Below, piece by piece: positions 36,480 to 49,079 of a DNA stretch of 64,000 nt (positions within the stretch are counted from its first letter, which is position 1; every line of letters begins with the position of its first letter). Position numbers and translations under genes: made by a program. The stretch spans positions 21,724,954 through 21,788,953 of the forward strand of contig CM056563.1 of assembly GCA_029721515.1 (NCBI GenBank). The letters run 5' to 3'. This DNA comes from Synanceia verrucosa. Its lineage: Eukaryota; Chordata; Actinopteri; Perciformes; Synanceiidae. Below the pieces are notes generated by a model that was not told the DNA's origin, searched no databases, and worked only from the letters and a program-made list of their open reading frames with translations.

Positions 36480-37239
36480 TCCTCCTAACCCACTTTTTCA
36501 CAGTATTTACTGTTGCTGCTGATGGATTTATACTGTAGTTTGGAACATTTGGTGCATTTCATCCCAAAGCTAAAGGATGCCTTGTGCGACGTGGTCTGAC
36601 ACGCAGACGTCCCGGGATTGAGAACAGGCTGGCTGGTTCCAGTCACATCTCAACAGCAGATACTTTCTGAGGCAGCGCTAATACACATATATTTTCTCAG
36701 CTTGTCTCTCATTCTGTTACTTGTTGCCCCCACCTCCACCACCAACACCTCCAGATTCTTTGCCAGAATGGACAAATAAAAACAAAGCATGATTCACTGT
36801 GGCAGTTTGGCAAAGCTGAATAGGAGCACAGTCTGGAGGGTTGGGTTTGGGACAAACAGCGTTTAAATTTTACACGGTGTACTGTAACACACTGACTGCA
36901 TCGACACACATTCGGCTTCTGGAGGATAATAAATAGCACGCTCCCCACAGGAATTTCTATAGATTGAAATTGCTTGTTCAATAACATCCTGGAGGAGTGC
37001 TTTCAGAATTTACTATTGTGTACTGACTGAACAAACTGATCCAATAGATGTTATTTAAAGAGCATCCTCCAAATCTTTTGTCATTTTTGTTATAGAGATA
37101 TAACATATTTGAAATGGACATGAAAAATGTCTAAACATAAATTACACCAATGCAGTGGTATTTTACATTCACACCACTGCATCAATATCACTTTGTATTA
37201 ACTAGATTTTGCAGACTGCTGCTGGTAACGACTATGAAC
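36480..37239. other. intergenic DNA, no gene recognised
   Basis: Unique sequence. The 92-aa minus-strand frame (36709-36987) shows no domain and no supported splice sites. Confidence 0.4.
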
Positions 37240-37640
37240 ATAAAGTAAATCTGCATCCTTATTCATGATCGTCATCTTGATTAATGACATGCTACACATT
37301 AGATTCTTCGTAATTTAAGGTTGCTGCTGATTATCCCCTAACATCATTTTACACACGCTGCAGAAAGAGTAAATTAATCAATAAGGAAGTAAATCTTAGC
37401 AGAATCCTATTAACAAGATTCTGTTAATTTACAATTAAGCAAATCCCATTATCAATTCCCCCCATTCGCTTTGCTCTGTGTCCAGGGCGGAAAACGATTT
37501 CACCTCTTTGATGGCAAGCCCTTACACTCAGTGTTATTGCACTCAGGAGGACTTGCACAGCACGGGAAAAAAACTATATAGTGCAGCCATTAATTTGCCA
37601 TCTCCAGAAAAGGGCATCAGTGATCTGTGAAATCACTTTG
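37240..37640. other. candidate conserved non-coding element
   Basis: Non-repetitive block rich in homeodomain-like words (GTAATTTAAGG, AAATTAATCAATAAGG, TTACAATTAAGC), followed by the more GC-balanced 'gtccagggcggaaaacga'. No coding frame. Candidate by texture only. Confidence 0.3.
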
Positions 37641-40060
37641 TTCGTTTGAGATGGTTGCACTTTCTGTTCATTTACGTCTGATAATGACTTAGATTATGTG
37701 AATGTCGCCGTCTGCCTGTCTCTTTTTTGGCATCTGCAGTATGTCAAACTGGAACCTTCTCATGCCCTCGCTGTCTGTCTGATTCCACTCCGGACACAAA
37801 AAGCTTAAACAGCCTCAGCTTTAAAGTAATCAAAAGAACATATATTTGAGGATGGGAGCTGAGACACTCCCCGTGTTGAATGAGCCCCGGTTTTGTTTGC
37901 TGTGATCCATGAAATAATCTGTCAATGGGAGAGGAAACGTGAAGCACTCCCATCGATTGTATTTTTTATTGTCAGTGTTCAGTTCTGCTCATGTGGTTTT
38001 ATTGCACCATGGGAAGTCTTTGGCGCTGCTCTGCCATCTATTGTTTTTCAACTTCTGCTCTGATGTGGGAAGCTGTAGATTCCCGTACAGTAATTACTCT
38101 CATCCTGCAGGATTCTAGTTCAGCAGTCGCAATCCATTTTGGCAAAACCAGCAGATCTCCACAGATGCTACCTGGGCTTGAAATTATGATTAGTCAAATG
38201 TAATTGCACTTTTCCACCATCAGTCCCACTAGTACTCATAAATGGTGCCAACATACTGCATGAAACCCCGGAGATGTTGAGCTATAAGCAGTTTAATCAG
38301 AGTGCTTGTTAACAAGCTGCTCACCATGTCTTTGTGTTTAGCTTTCCTCAAAGCAGGAAGAACAAAACTGCACTGCAATGTTGCTTAAAACAGCATTTAT
38401 GTTTGTTTTACTTTTTGTCAAATGTAGTGCCAACAGTGTTGCTAGTAAAGGTCGTATAGTTTCCCCTCAGTTCTACTGAGTGTTTTGGCATATTTTAGAT
38501 ATTAGTATTGGTTTCATGGCCAACCACTTTACTGATTTGATTCAGTGTCATGACTCTCATCAACCCCAGCAGCAGCAGGCAGTTATTTTCAACAGATTTC
38601 AAAGTTCTGATGAACTAACAGTTATTAGTGTTGGAGCATTAAACCACTAAAGCAATGTTGTCAGAATTGGACTTTGAAACACTGCTGCAGGTTTAGAAAA
38701 AATACTGAATTGCATGGTTGAATATATTTATTCCTGAGTAACCTGAATAATATCAATACATTTAAAGAAGTAATGTATCTATGGTAAAATTCTACCAAAC
38801 ACACATTTTTTAATGAAATATGGAAAAGTGAACATGGAAGGTGATTGCTATTAACAATAAATTGCTAGTTTCCTCAGTTAATTGGTTTACATTTTCACAG
38901 AGCTATTTTTTTGATTAATGATAATACTGCATGTCATTACACAAGTGCATTTAGGAAGTGAAAGGACCATTTAGGGAAAACTGCTTTTAATGCTGGCATT
39001 TTCCAAAAATGCTGTAACATTATGCTGTTACAATACATTTTGCAATAGCAATTCTTTAAAAAAATAATCTTTGGACTGTCAACAAGCATTTCACTTAAAA
39101 CAATGAGTACAGAACAGTGTTGTCAACATTTATGGTTAAATTTAGAGTGAACATGAAGTTGTGAAAGTCTGAACTACTGTTTTCTATGCAGCAGCTTTCA
39201 GTGAAGGCAGATATAACCCCTCTGGATTCCTTGGAGAACATTTGCAGTGAAAGCAGGATCCCACCAGATAATGTCTACTTTTAATTAAGTGAAAGATTTG
39301 TTCTTCCTTCATCAGTGCTACAGCTTCCATCAGTAGTTCCACTTCACAGCAAATCGAGGCAAACACTTCTCGTCTCATTTCGGCTAATTCAAAAGAAATA
39401 AAAAACATTTAATTCTGTTGATTCCAAACATCAGTGAGCTCCCGAGAGATAGGAAACAGCTAAGCCATAAATAGCCACAAAGCTTCCAGACCGTGTTAGC
39501 CATTTTTCAGCATCACATTTAACTTAAAAAGCATATTTTTACTTACAAGAGCACGTTTAGTTGTAGTTGTTGATTGCTTTCATGTTCAAACTACAGCAGC
39601 AAAGGTCACATCTGTTGCACAATGGTTTTCCACCCTGCCCTCTCAGAGTACCATTAGGTAGATGATTTCCACTCCTTCCCACGCAAGAAATACGATAAGG
39701 TGGGAGAGGAGGAAAGGTGAGGAAAAATGGAGGCCATTTGAGACAGTTGATTTGCAATTCCATCAACAAAAATGGACGTGTGCTGTTGATGAAGTTTTAT
39801 CACAACTGAACCAAAGTTGCATTCATGTTCCACTTTGGCTGCCATCAGCAGGACAGTCAGGGCTGATAATTAACACAGACTATTCAGCAGCTTTATGCAG
39901 ACACTTACATGCATTTATCTCATCTGCGAATACAATATTTAATAGGCCTAATTAAACAAGTGATTATTTAAATTCGGGAAAGTGTAATTCCTCTTCAGGG
40001 TTTAATACAAAATTTCAATTAATTTTAATCTATTCTTTAAGACATCTTAGTTGAAATTGA
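37641..40060. other. intergenic DNA, no gene recognised
   Basis: AT-rich unique sequence. Frames of 60-97 aa (for example 39662-39955) have no domain or exon signals. No transposon termini found. Confidence 0.4.
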
Positions 40061-40310
40061 TTAGAGGGTTATTCAGATCACCTGGGGCCTCATGTACTCC
40101 AGGATCCACGCTCACGTTCAGATGTATCAACAGTGAAAGGAGCGTGGGAACTAGTGCCGCTCCATGCCAACTTCATAACTGGCGTACACCCGGTTTTGAT
40201 GCTTTTGGTCCATTGGTGACGCTAACCCCTAATTTCCACTGGATGCGGTATAATGGCGATGTTCATCGTCCGTCAGTACCCACTAGATCTGCCTGTCCGC
40301 GACTCCATCT
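40061..40310. repeat. fragments of interspersed fish repeats, unassigned
   Basis: 'tggggcctcatgtactcc' at about 40083-40100 and 'taatttccactggatgcggt' at 40232 are familiar or repeated words; the second also occurs at 28973. 'ttattcagatcacctg' at 40069 recurs at 41490 and 42345. No complete element could be delimited. Confidence 0.4.
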
Positions 40311-40527
40311 ACGCTCATTTCCACCCTGATTAGGATGTATCAAGGGAAGCTGTGTTGATTCCAGTGTTCACACTGTTTAATACATCTGGATTTTTGACGC
40401 TGTGCACCGCTTTTCAAATTACAGCATGCAACAGTATTCAGTATGGAATCCACACAAGTCTTAGTATGCATGCTTATATAATATTTACACCCCAGTTATA
40501 TAACGGGCAGGTAAATATTAAGCATTA

Positions 40528-41210
40528 TGATAGGTAAAGTGAATAACACTGATTATCTCTTCATCATGGCTCCTGGGATATATAAGACATCAAATGAACA
40601 TATAGTCATCAGAGTTGATGTTGGAAGCAGGAAAAATGGTTGAGCTTGACAACAAGAAGCAAACAGTGATATCTAGAGGACTGGGTCAGAGCAGCTCCAG
40701 ACCTGCAGCTCTGGTGGGGTTTTCCTGGTCTGCAGTGGTCAGGATCTATCAAAAGTGGTCCAAGGAAGGACCAGTGGTGAACCAGAGACAGGGTCATGAG
40801 AGGACAAGGATCATTGATGCAGGAGGGGAGTGAAGGCTGGTCCTGGTGGCCTGATCCAACAGAGCAGAGCAGTTAATGCTGCTGAAGATAGAAAGGAGTC
40901 AGATACCACAGAGCAGAGCAGTTTGTTGTTTGTTCCATATCTCCAGACCAGTCAAGGTGCCCATGCTGATCCCTTTCCACTGCTGAAAGTGCCAACAATG
41001 GACACATGAGCATCAGAACTGGACCACAGAGCAATAAGAGAAAATGATGAGAAGAAGGAAAGCTGGCAGAGGCAGTGTGATGTTTGGGCAATCATCTGCT
41101 GGGAAACCTTGCATCTTTCCATCCATGTGGATGCTACTTTGAGTCGTACCACCTACCTAAACTTTGTTGGAGACAAAGCAGCTACATCACATTGTTTCAG
41201 ACTGTGATCG
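40528..41210 (+). pseudogene. decayed Tc1-like transposase, second family
   Basis: A 5' leader 'gtaaagtgaataacactgat' and an ATG at 40636 open a frame containing 'IYQKWSKEGPVVNQRQGHER' and 'TRIIDAGGE' before a TGA at 40831. The motif 'YQKWSKEG' is typical of the second helix-turn-helix of one fish Tc1 transposase group. Downstream, pieces of the same protein persist out of frame ('QQWTHEHQNWTTEQ', 'GSVMFGQSSAGKP'), with stops and a large gap. No right inverted repeat is visible. Its sequence is distinct from the Tc1 copy at 9840. Dead relic. Confidence 0.8.
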
Positions 41211-41379
41211 AAACACTTCCATTTGTTAGGATCAAAAACTCAACAGTTGAAAAGTTGAGAAAAGGGCAATGAAAATGTAATATGTAATCCAATAAATTAC
41301 TTCATTCAAACTGAGAATGTTTAATTTATTGATACATACTGTATATATTTTGCTGCTGTACCACTCATACCAAGAGTTC

Positions 41380-42440
41380 TAAGCATGCCGCTGTATGAAT
41401 GAATGCAAAAAGAAAAACCCAACAAAACCATACTAACTGCTCCCTTTTTCCCCAGTTCATTTCAGCTGACTGTGAGTTGATAGATGCTTATTCAGATCAC
41501 CTGTTGTGCAGGAGCTGAGGACCGTTTCCTAATCAACAACTGAGAGCAGCTTGGTTCATTTCCCTTCTTCTCATAGTCTATAATCACATTTTTCTGTTCA
41601 GGAATGACCGCAAATAGCTATAATTTGGCATCTTAATCAAAGATGATAATGTGCTTTGCTATTTTATCCTGTTTTTTTTGTGAAAAAATAAACTTCCTGG
41701 ATAAATTCCTGGATAACAACAATAATTATAGTTTGACTCAAAGCATACCTGAGCAAGCCCAACTGAGAATGTATGAATGAATGCAAAAATAAAACAACAA
41801 AACCTGACTAAATGCCCCTGCTTTGACACATTTTGAGGATTAATATTTTTATTTGACAGTCAAAAATCTCAATAGAAGAAAACAATGTAGCTTAATTATT
41901 TTGTGATTTCATTGGAGCAGCATTGAGATGGAGGACAGAGACAAAGCCCTCATTCACATGATGTACATTACATTAAGCCCTCTATTGGTATCAGTATCAT
42001 GGGGACTTGTATTAGTACTGGAAATGTAATATTTTTAATGACACAATTGCTGACATAGTACGCAGTTTGAACACAGCCATATTCAGAGTCTAATGGCAGC
42101 GTGAGTGGCTGTCAAACAATATGAAGGGCATACCCATTGATAAGGTGTCTCAAAGTGTTCGTACTGCTCAGATAGCAAATGTGGTGGAGAAAACAAACTG
42201 TGCTGAGGTGGAGGCTCAGGAGAGCAAGGTATATGCAACTTTATGGACAGTTCCACAAATGATAAGGAGAGTGTAGCAGTGTTGCATTTTGTCCCCCAAA
42301 TCATTTCAGCTGAATGTCACAGTTCCCCTGAGTTGATTGGAGGTTATTCAGATCACCTGTTGTGCAGAGGGTGAGGACTGGTTCATAATTAAGAACAGAG
42401 AGCAGCTTGGTTAATTTACCCTCTTGGCCAATCAGGGTGT
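41380..42440. repeat. local duplications, about 90 and 140 bp units
   Basis: 41388-41450 ('gtatgaatgaatgcaaaaag') resembles 41772-41825 ('gtatgaatgaatgcaaaaat'). 41453-41575 ('ttattcagatcacctgttgt') resembles 42296-42420 with the same words and 'gagagcagcttggtt' in both. The second copy is followed by 'ttggccaatcagggtgtgac', a CCAAT-containing stretch. This may be part of a longer repeat, but its ends were not found. Confidence 0.55.
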
Positions 42441-42939
42441 GACAACACCCTTTCCTGAGGGTTTAAGAGAGGTGGGAAACTTTACTCCCAGGATATTGTG
42501 ATCCTTATTTCGCATAATTCAAACCTTATGTCAGTAGAGTCTGTCAACCACAAACTTGTGAGACTTCTTTGCTGTTGTGTGTTTTTCTGATTGAGGGTGA
42601 ATTTTATTATCCACATGTATTGATTATTGAAGAACTTTTTTTTTTTTGGCTTCAGGGCAGATATTACTGCCATCTGAGCAGACTTTGTGCCCAACCAACA
42701 ACCATTTCATTGAAACCCCCTTCAAATCTTCATGTTATCAAAGAGGCATTTGTTTGTTATAGAAGAGCCTTCACAATGAAATGCTGCTGCTGCTCAGCTT
42801 TTCGCAGGTGCACAAAAGCAAGGCCATGCTACACTTTTATATTGGCCTCTTGGTGCTGGCTTTTCTTTGAGAAGAGAAAAAAAAACCCTTGCATGGGTTA
42901 GTGCTATCCTACCTCGCTATTACTGTAGTATTACTGTTT

Positions 42940-43200
42940 CTAAATTGTGGAACAGCCTCCCCTTCACACCAGGAACTCACCAACTCCACCGTAAAAAGTT
43001 GCTTGAAAATTCTCTTTTATTCCTTGGCTTTTGAACCGGGCTGAGGTTCCACATTTTATTTTTATAAATTTATGACATTTTATCATTTTCTTGGGTTGCA
43101 GTCCAATGACTTTATTTACTTTTACTCCTTTTTTTTTGTTTTATTTGTTTTATTGTATTTTTTTTTAATCATCTTCAGATGAGCAGTTTTGCTCAACATC
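42940..43200 (+). mobile_element. LINE fragment: reverse transcriptase C-terminus plus 3' UTR
   Basis: At about 42948-43035 the frame reads LWNSLPFTPGTHQLHRKK then LLENSLLFLGF and a stop. 'LWNSLP' followed some 15-20 residues later by 'K..L..LLF' is the usual C-terminal end of many fish LINE ORF2 proteins. A T-rich 3' UTR follows. The rest of the element is missing, as expected for 5' truncation. The clade was not determined. Confidence 0.6.
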
Positions 43201-43498
43201 TGTTAAATGAGCTTACACACAAACTGAACTAAACAAGAAAATATTTCAGTATGTGATTGAGCTAATTCAGACTTGTCCAGAAAAAATACAGCCCAGGAGT
43301 TGACACAAACTGTTAAACTTCCCCGGCTTATCTGCGGGCCATTGCAAGGGTTAGTGGGTAGGGTTAGGGGTTAAATAGTTGGCACCCTAAAGGGTTAATT
43401 GTTCATTTTCTTTATTTTTTGCAAACATTACAATATCATAATGCATTTTAATTATTGTATGATTTTGTGAAAAGAAAACTGTGAAATTGGTTGTTTCT

Positions 43499-43975
43499 TA
43501 GCCTGACAAGCCAGACTATGACATGAAATGTATAATCTGGGGGCAGTCTATACACAGAGTTGAAGCCTGTGGGTGGGACCAACCGTTGTCGTTCAAACTG
43601 CCTCTGCATGTAACAGACCATCGCTATGACCAACCAGAGCAACAGACAATGTGACGCTACCAGCGGAGCCAGATGGTATATTATATTTGACGTAGCCAAT
43701 CAGCAAAACAGCAAATACATCTTTTTTAAAACGGATGACTTGAGTGCTTCTTTCTGCTCAACTTTCAAAGAAAAGCCCAAGTCTAACTCTCAAAATCAAT
43801 GACAGAGACGATTCAAACGGCCGCTGTTTGTTAGCCACAGCCATCTTGGCTGTTCTGTTATCTCCAGCCTCACACCATCCTGTCGTCATTGTGCTACAAC
43901 CACCCCAACGACTAGCCCATCCTGCAAGGCAAAAAATAGTTTCTGCCACTAGGGTGCATCTAGATTTCTAGGCTA
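43499..43975. mobile_element. hAT-like MITE with 9-bp target duplication
   Basis: The direct repeat gttgtttct flanks the element at 43490-43498 and 43976-43984. The ends TAGCCTGACAAGCCAGA and the inverse of the right end TAGCCTAGAAATCTAGA are partly matching. The interior ('cagtctatacacagagttga', 'gacgtagccaatcagcaaaa') is familiar from fish repeats by recall. Depending on the terminal base, the duplication is 8 or 9 bp, so hAT is likely but not certain. No transposase. Confidence 0.7.
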
Positions 43976-44639
43976 GTTGTTTCTTGCAATAACTATGATA
44001 AGTAAACCACTTTTCAGGTGTGTGTATAATGTAGAATTGTGTGGCTCTGGAATTCTGGGCTTTTTTTTCCTCAGAAGAAATGGATTAAAATGTACACTTT
44101 GCTGAAATTTGCAACTCACAATGAAAGAATCTTCTCTTTTTTCAATGTGCTGTTGTTGGCTGAAGCTGAAACCCAATTAGCCAAAGTTAGAGACAGAGCA
44201 GCACTTCTAGTCGAACCTTTTTACAACACTCAGGAGATCACTCTCCACTATTAAAGCGAATACACTCAGATGCACCACACTTTTCTAATTGAAACCTTTG
44301 GGACTAACTTTTGAGCTTCAGAGGAAAGCGTATAAATGTTAGGGAGGAGACAAAGAGCTCAAAGGATCAAGGTCCTCTGTGGTGCTAAACAATATGTACT
44401 GGGGAGAAAATGTGTCAACGCTGACTAGCAAACGCTTTCCAGTCAGTTATTAAGACTCATTATATGTCCATCCGAAATATTAACTTCAGTTTCATACAAC
44501 TCATACTTTGGTTGCAATTCTCAGATGACTCAATTTAGTCACTTCAGACTAATCTCCTCATCACTTATGCTATCCACACACACACACCCAGCAACAGGGA
44601 TAAAGCAAAAGAACATTTGTCAAATTAAGTGAAACCTGT

Positions 44640-44890
44640 GCTATTGATTTCTTCTAACCAAGGTAAATGAAAGGGAATTAATTAAAGAGGATTAATGGAT
44701 AGATGAGAACTAGGCAGAAACATTTCCTGGGGAGCTACTAATGACCCAGAGGGCATTTGAGAGCCGTGGGTTCATTTTGTCACCACAGCATGACAGTAGG
44801 CAAACACTGTCTTCAGCTCTGGAGCAACTAACTAGAACTCAGGGTTGGGCCTTAACAACAGGTAGATATAAATAATTAGCACAATGTTCC
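44640..44890. other. candidate conserved non-coding element
   Basis: Unique, balanced sequence with 'ggaattaattaaagaggatt', 'gagctactaatgacccagag' and 'cataataaataattagcac'-like AT-homeodomain words, no frame with coding character, and no repeat signature. Judgement by texture only. Confidence 0.25.
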
Positions 44891-45094
44891 CAAAAGCCAA
44901 AAGCATGTCAAGTCAGTCGTACATTTCCTAATGCAAAAGCACCAGACGAAGCACTGGGATCATTTCCTAAAGTGAAAGTCAACAATGTAAAAATACTCAA
45001 TCGCAAGTTTACGTCCTGCATTTTCGATCTTAATCATTTCATAATTAAAATACTTTAGTAACTTCAAAGTTACAAAAGAGAAAATACTTGTTAA

Positions 45095-45563
45095 CTCATG
45101 AAGTGCCAGCTGTTTTAAAAAGCCAAAATTGCCTTGTTCCAGCATTTTTCCCATGTTTAGTCATATTTCAAGACCCACAAAATATTTTGTACTGTGTGTC
45201 TGAAAACACTGAAATGACTCTGACATTCTCTGTTTAATTATGAATAAAAACATTTTTTTTTTTTTTTTTTTTTTTACCTTGTTCTGTTTTTATAATAGGT
45301 AGAGGCCACTCCCACCAAAAACGCCACTTTTTGTCCGGATTCTGTTTGTTTTGCTCTCTAATCTCGATTGTCTCCACTTCCTGTTTTGATCTCTGTGGTG
45401 TATACCGTCTCTTTATGCTCTGACTACATCTCCCAGAAGCCCCAACTTTACTCACAGGCTAGGGGAGAATGCGATCAGTGACCCGCTGCCAAAAAAACAC
45501 TTTGAATTATTACGTCAATGGCACTTGGATTTTAAATGAAATACGTTAATGTCACTCAGTGAG
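45095..45563 (+). mobile_element. MITE family A, copy 6, full length
   Basis: 469 bp with TTAA at both sides (45091-45094 and 45564-45567). The ends are CTCATGAAGTGCCAGC and CACTCAGTGAG. It contains a long T tract (about 45255-45275) and the block ACTACATCTCCCAGAAGCCC at 45423-45442. Minus-strand frames here are repeat translations. Confidence 0.85.
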
Positions 45564-45600
45564 TTAAGAAAGATGCTCCCTGTGAGTGACTGTATTATCA

Positions 45601-45680
45601 TTAGGGTCCGATCCGATATTGCTATTCGATATCGGTTCGCTATCAACAAAAAACAATTGGCTCGATTATATTGACCTGCA
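45601..45680. mobile_element. fragment of a hAT-like repeat
   Basis: 'tagggtccgatccgatattg' and 'attcgatatcggttcg' resemble the terminal part of a common fish hAT-derived repeat (recall). No matching right end or target duplication was found, so it is a truncated copy. Confidence 0.35.
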
Positions 45681-45899
45681 TCTAAATTCTCCAGTCTGAT
45701 AGAAGCAGTCCATTCCAGACTCTTCTATTCAACAGCAGAGCCCAGTAATCACAACAACAGCTGTGCTAAGGTGTTAACAAAGTAGCTAGGAGTGCAAAAC
45801 TGTATCTGGACACCCTTTTTATTACAAGACTCTATTACACTATTGAAATTGTATCACTGTATGGAACACTGTTAAATGCAGTCCAGAAAAATCTCATGT

Positions 45900-46890
45900 G
45901 AATCCAACAGCAGTGTACGTGTGTGTGTGTGTGTGTCTGAGTTCAGCAGAGAATAATGATAGCTTAATGATGGTGCAGCAATATGGATGGATAAACAGTC
46001 ATCATTTCATCCGTTAATAGCTTTCAATGTGAGCTCTTTAAATCTTTAAAGACTAATCGAGACAGGGGCTGACTAGTCTTGTGACTGTAGGATTCACTTT
46101 CCTCCTTGTATTTTTATTAAACTTTCAAACAGCTCTTGATTCGATTCAAACTTCATAGAGTAGCCTGCTGGATGTCAAAGTCCAAAACCTTGTTAGTTCT
46201 GAGTCAAATATCCTACCAGATTTTCTTCACAATACAACAGCACTCGATTAGCCTTTTATTCGTGTTCGCATCCAGCACACAGATCAATGCTTATCAAAGT
46301 CGCAGCTTTAAATCAGAGCGTGCTACAGCATGTTCAAACAAGCACAAGAGGAAAAAACCTGCAATAACTTAATAAAGCTGTCAAATTTCAGATTTGTAAC
46401 ATCTACGCTTTCAAAGCTTGAGCTCACTTCCTTTGAAAACTCTTAAAATATGACAGGCTCTTCCAACAACTGAAGCCAACCAGTCCACAAACAATGTGTG
46501 ATAATATCTGGATGTATATTTGCATGCATTACCATGTCAACTCTCAGCTGTCTAAAAAGTCCCATTTTTGTGTACCATGGTTCGTGCATACAGTCTGTCT
46601 CTGTCGCAAACTGTGTCGTAAATCATTTCCCAGCATACGAGAGTGTAACAAAGAGGAAGGGTAAAAAAATGAGTCTTAAGAAAATTGAGTTTGCTGTCCA
46701 GAGTTAAACATCTTCAAGCTCAAGATGCATTGCTTCAGTATGCACTCATAGAACAGCATAGATCAAGCTGTCAGCTTGTACTCAAAGCAGCTGATGAGAA
46801 GAACCTGAAGTTTTTTTTTTCTTTTTTAAATAATATCAAATAACATTAACACAGACTTTTGGGGCAAGAATTGCAATGACAGAGTTAAAA
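45900..46890. other. intergenic DNA with a short (GT)n tract
   Basis: (GT)n at about 45917-45936, otherwise unique sequence. The 78-aa frame at 46136-46372 has no domain. Nothing else recognised. Confidence 0.4.
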
Positions 46891-46924
46891 TGTTACTAAT
46901 CAGCCTGATAAATATGCATAGCAA

Positions 46925-47014
46925 TACATTTTATATTTTGGGAATTTTGCTTATTTGCAAAATGAGATGATTTTACTCTCTTAGCCTGTTAGCTAGACTG
47001 AGCTAACAGGCTAA
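46925..47014. repeat. repeat fragment ending in a perfect 14-bp hairpin
   Basis: 'attttgggaattttgctta' and 'gagatgattttactctc' resemble part of the fish repeat also seen at 54029. It ends with a perfect stem: TTAGCCTGTTAGCT (46981-46994) and its inverse (47001-47014), with the 6-nt loop agactg. Confidence 0.5.
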
Positions 47015-47234
47015 CCACTATGTTGTTTGACAAACTCTGGGTGGCTGAGCAGCAGTTTTAATTTAACAAAGTGTGGTTTTACACTTTTTACACAGAATCA
47101 AAAACAGGCATAACTTTAATTTTATGCTAATTGAAGCTAACCTGATTTAGGATGAGCATAGTTTCAAACCCATAAATCAGGACACGTAATTGTACCCTAC
47201 ATTCATACAGGAATGGGAACGAGTCAGGATTTGA

Positions 47235-47530
47235 ATTTAAGAACCAAACAGTGATGGCTAGTGGACTGGGTCAGAGCATCTCCAGACCTGCAGCAGTGGT
47301 GGTCTGTTCCTGGTCTACAATGGTCAGGATCTATCAAAAGTGGTCCAAGGAAGGACCAGTGGTGAACCAGAGACAGGGTCATGAGAAGACAAGGATCACT
47401 GATGCAGATGGGGAGTGAAGGCTGCACAGAGCAGACCAGTTTGTTGTGTTTGGGTCTGTTTTGGCAGAAAAATGGGACCATCACAATATTAGGCAGGTGG
47501 TCATACTGTTATGCTGATCGGTGTATGTGC
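47235..47530 (+). pseudogene. internally deleted Tc1-like relic, second family, with right TIR
   Basis: The text 'tggactgggtcagagcatct' to 'ggtgaaccagagacagggtc' matches the relic at 40636. After 'gatggggagtgaaggctg' most of the transposase is missing, and the sequence resumes with the element's right end: 'aatattaggcaggtggtcat' then 'ctgttatgctgatcggtgta'. By recall this is the terminus of a widespread fish Tc1 family. Non-functional. Confidence 0.75.
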
Positions 47531-48293
47531 TCATGCATGCATCAGGATGGGGAACACATGTCAGAACCATGAACGGTGCTTCAACAGAAAAGTAGTTTTC
47601 AATAGTCTGAAAACTACTTGTCTGTTTTAAAACAGGCAAACACAAGGTATTTGTCAGCGTGCAGCAGCACAGGCTGCCGGCTAAATGTCTGACTGTGACT
47701 CATTCTCTGCTAGCTATTGTATATTGCTGCCTGGCCATCTTAATATGATCTTTTTTTACGGCATAATTTCCATTGTACACAACAGTAAATGCACTCTCGC
47801 AGTGTGCGCACAGTGTATTTCCACTGGAAAGTACTTTATGAAGGAATGAGTGAGCCTCCTGGAGATCTTTAGAAAAGACTGCCTTTCTTTTCGACATGAC
47901 AGCTAACCATTAGCGTAGTGACTGGTGCTTTCAGAAAGACCTGCAAGCGTCATAGCGACAACCTTCACAAGGAAATACATTCAGACAAATCAGTGCTGAA
48001 ATCATAGGGCATTATGTGTTTTTGTATTTTCAGGTAGTGAGCAGTGGAACAAAAGAAATAGACAGTAATCATATATTATTACATAATATTATTATGATCA
48101 CTTATGTGGTGGAAATCTGTATAATTTGGGAGTGAATGTTGAGTTTGTTGGGACTTGGGTCACCCAGAAACTAGACCTCTGGTCACAGAAACCAGATGAT
48201 AGTTAAATGATTTCTTTTGAGACCAATAATTTGTTTTTCATTGCATTTTGGTCTCTTCCACAGAATTTTTTTTGTGCAGCTTCATTATATTAA

Positions 48294-48783
48294 CTCATTG
48301 AGTGCCACTGATGTATTTAAATTTAATGAATTTAAAATTCAATGCTTGAGTTCCACCAACGTGATAATAGGTCAAAGTGGTTTTTGGGCAGCAGGTCGCC
48401 GATCATGGTCTCCCGCAACCTGTGAGTAATGATGGGGCTTCTGGGAGATGTAGTCAGAACATAAAGCGACGGTATACACCACAGAGATCAAACCAGGAAG
48501 TGGAGATCGAGATGAGAGGGCAAAACAGGTGGATTCTGGACAAAAGGTGGCATTTTTGGTGAAATTGACCTCTACTCTATCTCTGATAAAACAAAAACAG
48601 AAGAAAGTAAAAACAAACTTTTTTTTCGTGATGAAATAGAAAGTCTCTTCTTTCATTTGAGCTATTCAATGTTTTCAGAGACATAGTACAAAATATTCTG
48701 TGGGTCTTCAAATAGGAACTCAAACTAGGAAAAATCACTGGCACAAGGCACTTTGTTTTATAAAATGGCTGACACTCAGTGAA
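48294..48783 (-). mobile_element. MITE family A, copy 7, full length
   Basis: TTAA lies at 48290-48293 and 48784-48787. The ends are CTCATTGAGTGCCA and the inverse-matching 'gacactcagtgaa'. It holds the inverse ZNF143-like block at 48434-48454 and a 'gcagcaggtcgccgatcatg' segment shared with other copies. Confidence 0.85.
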
Positions 48784-49079
48784 TTAAAAATGAGACAAAG
48801 GTCAGAATTGTCTGCTGGTAGACATACAGTACAATTTAGATTTTCGGAAAACTGCTGCTTTTGTCTTTATGTTTTCAAGCTTGTTGTCTCAAATTCGAGT
48901 TAAAATTGAAAGGCCTATATCTCAGGCTGAACTAGTTTCTAAACTAAATTTAAGAAATGAGTGAACTGGGATGATGGTGCTATAATACGCCATACTATCA
49001 GTCATTACTGTCTTTTCCTATTCGGGCTACAGTTCATTTCTTATTTAATATTCCCCCATTGTCTGAAATCTTCAAGTTA

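Noticed and set aside
42296..42510. Solo LTR suggested by a CCAAT box and GC-rich promoter-like text
   Set aside because: No TG...CA boundaries with a 4-6 bp duplication and no primer-binding site or polypurine tract could be placed.
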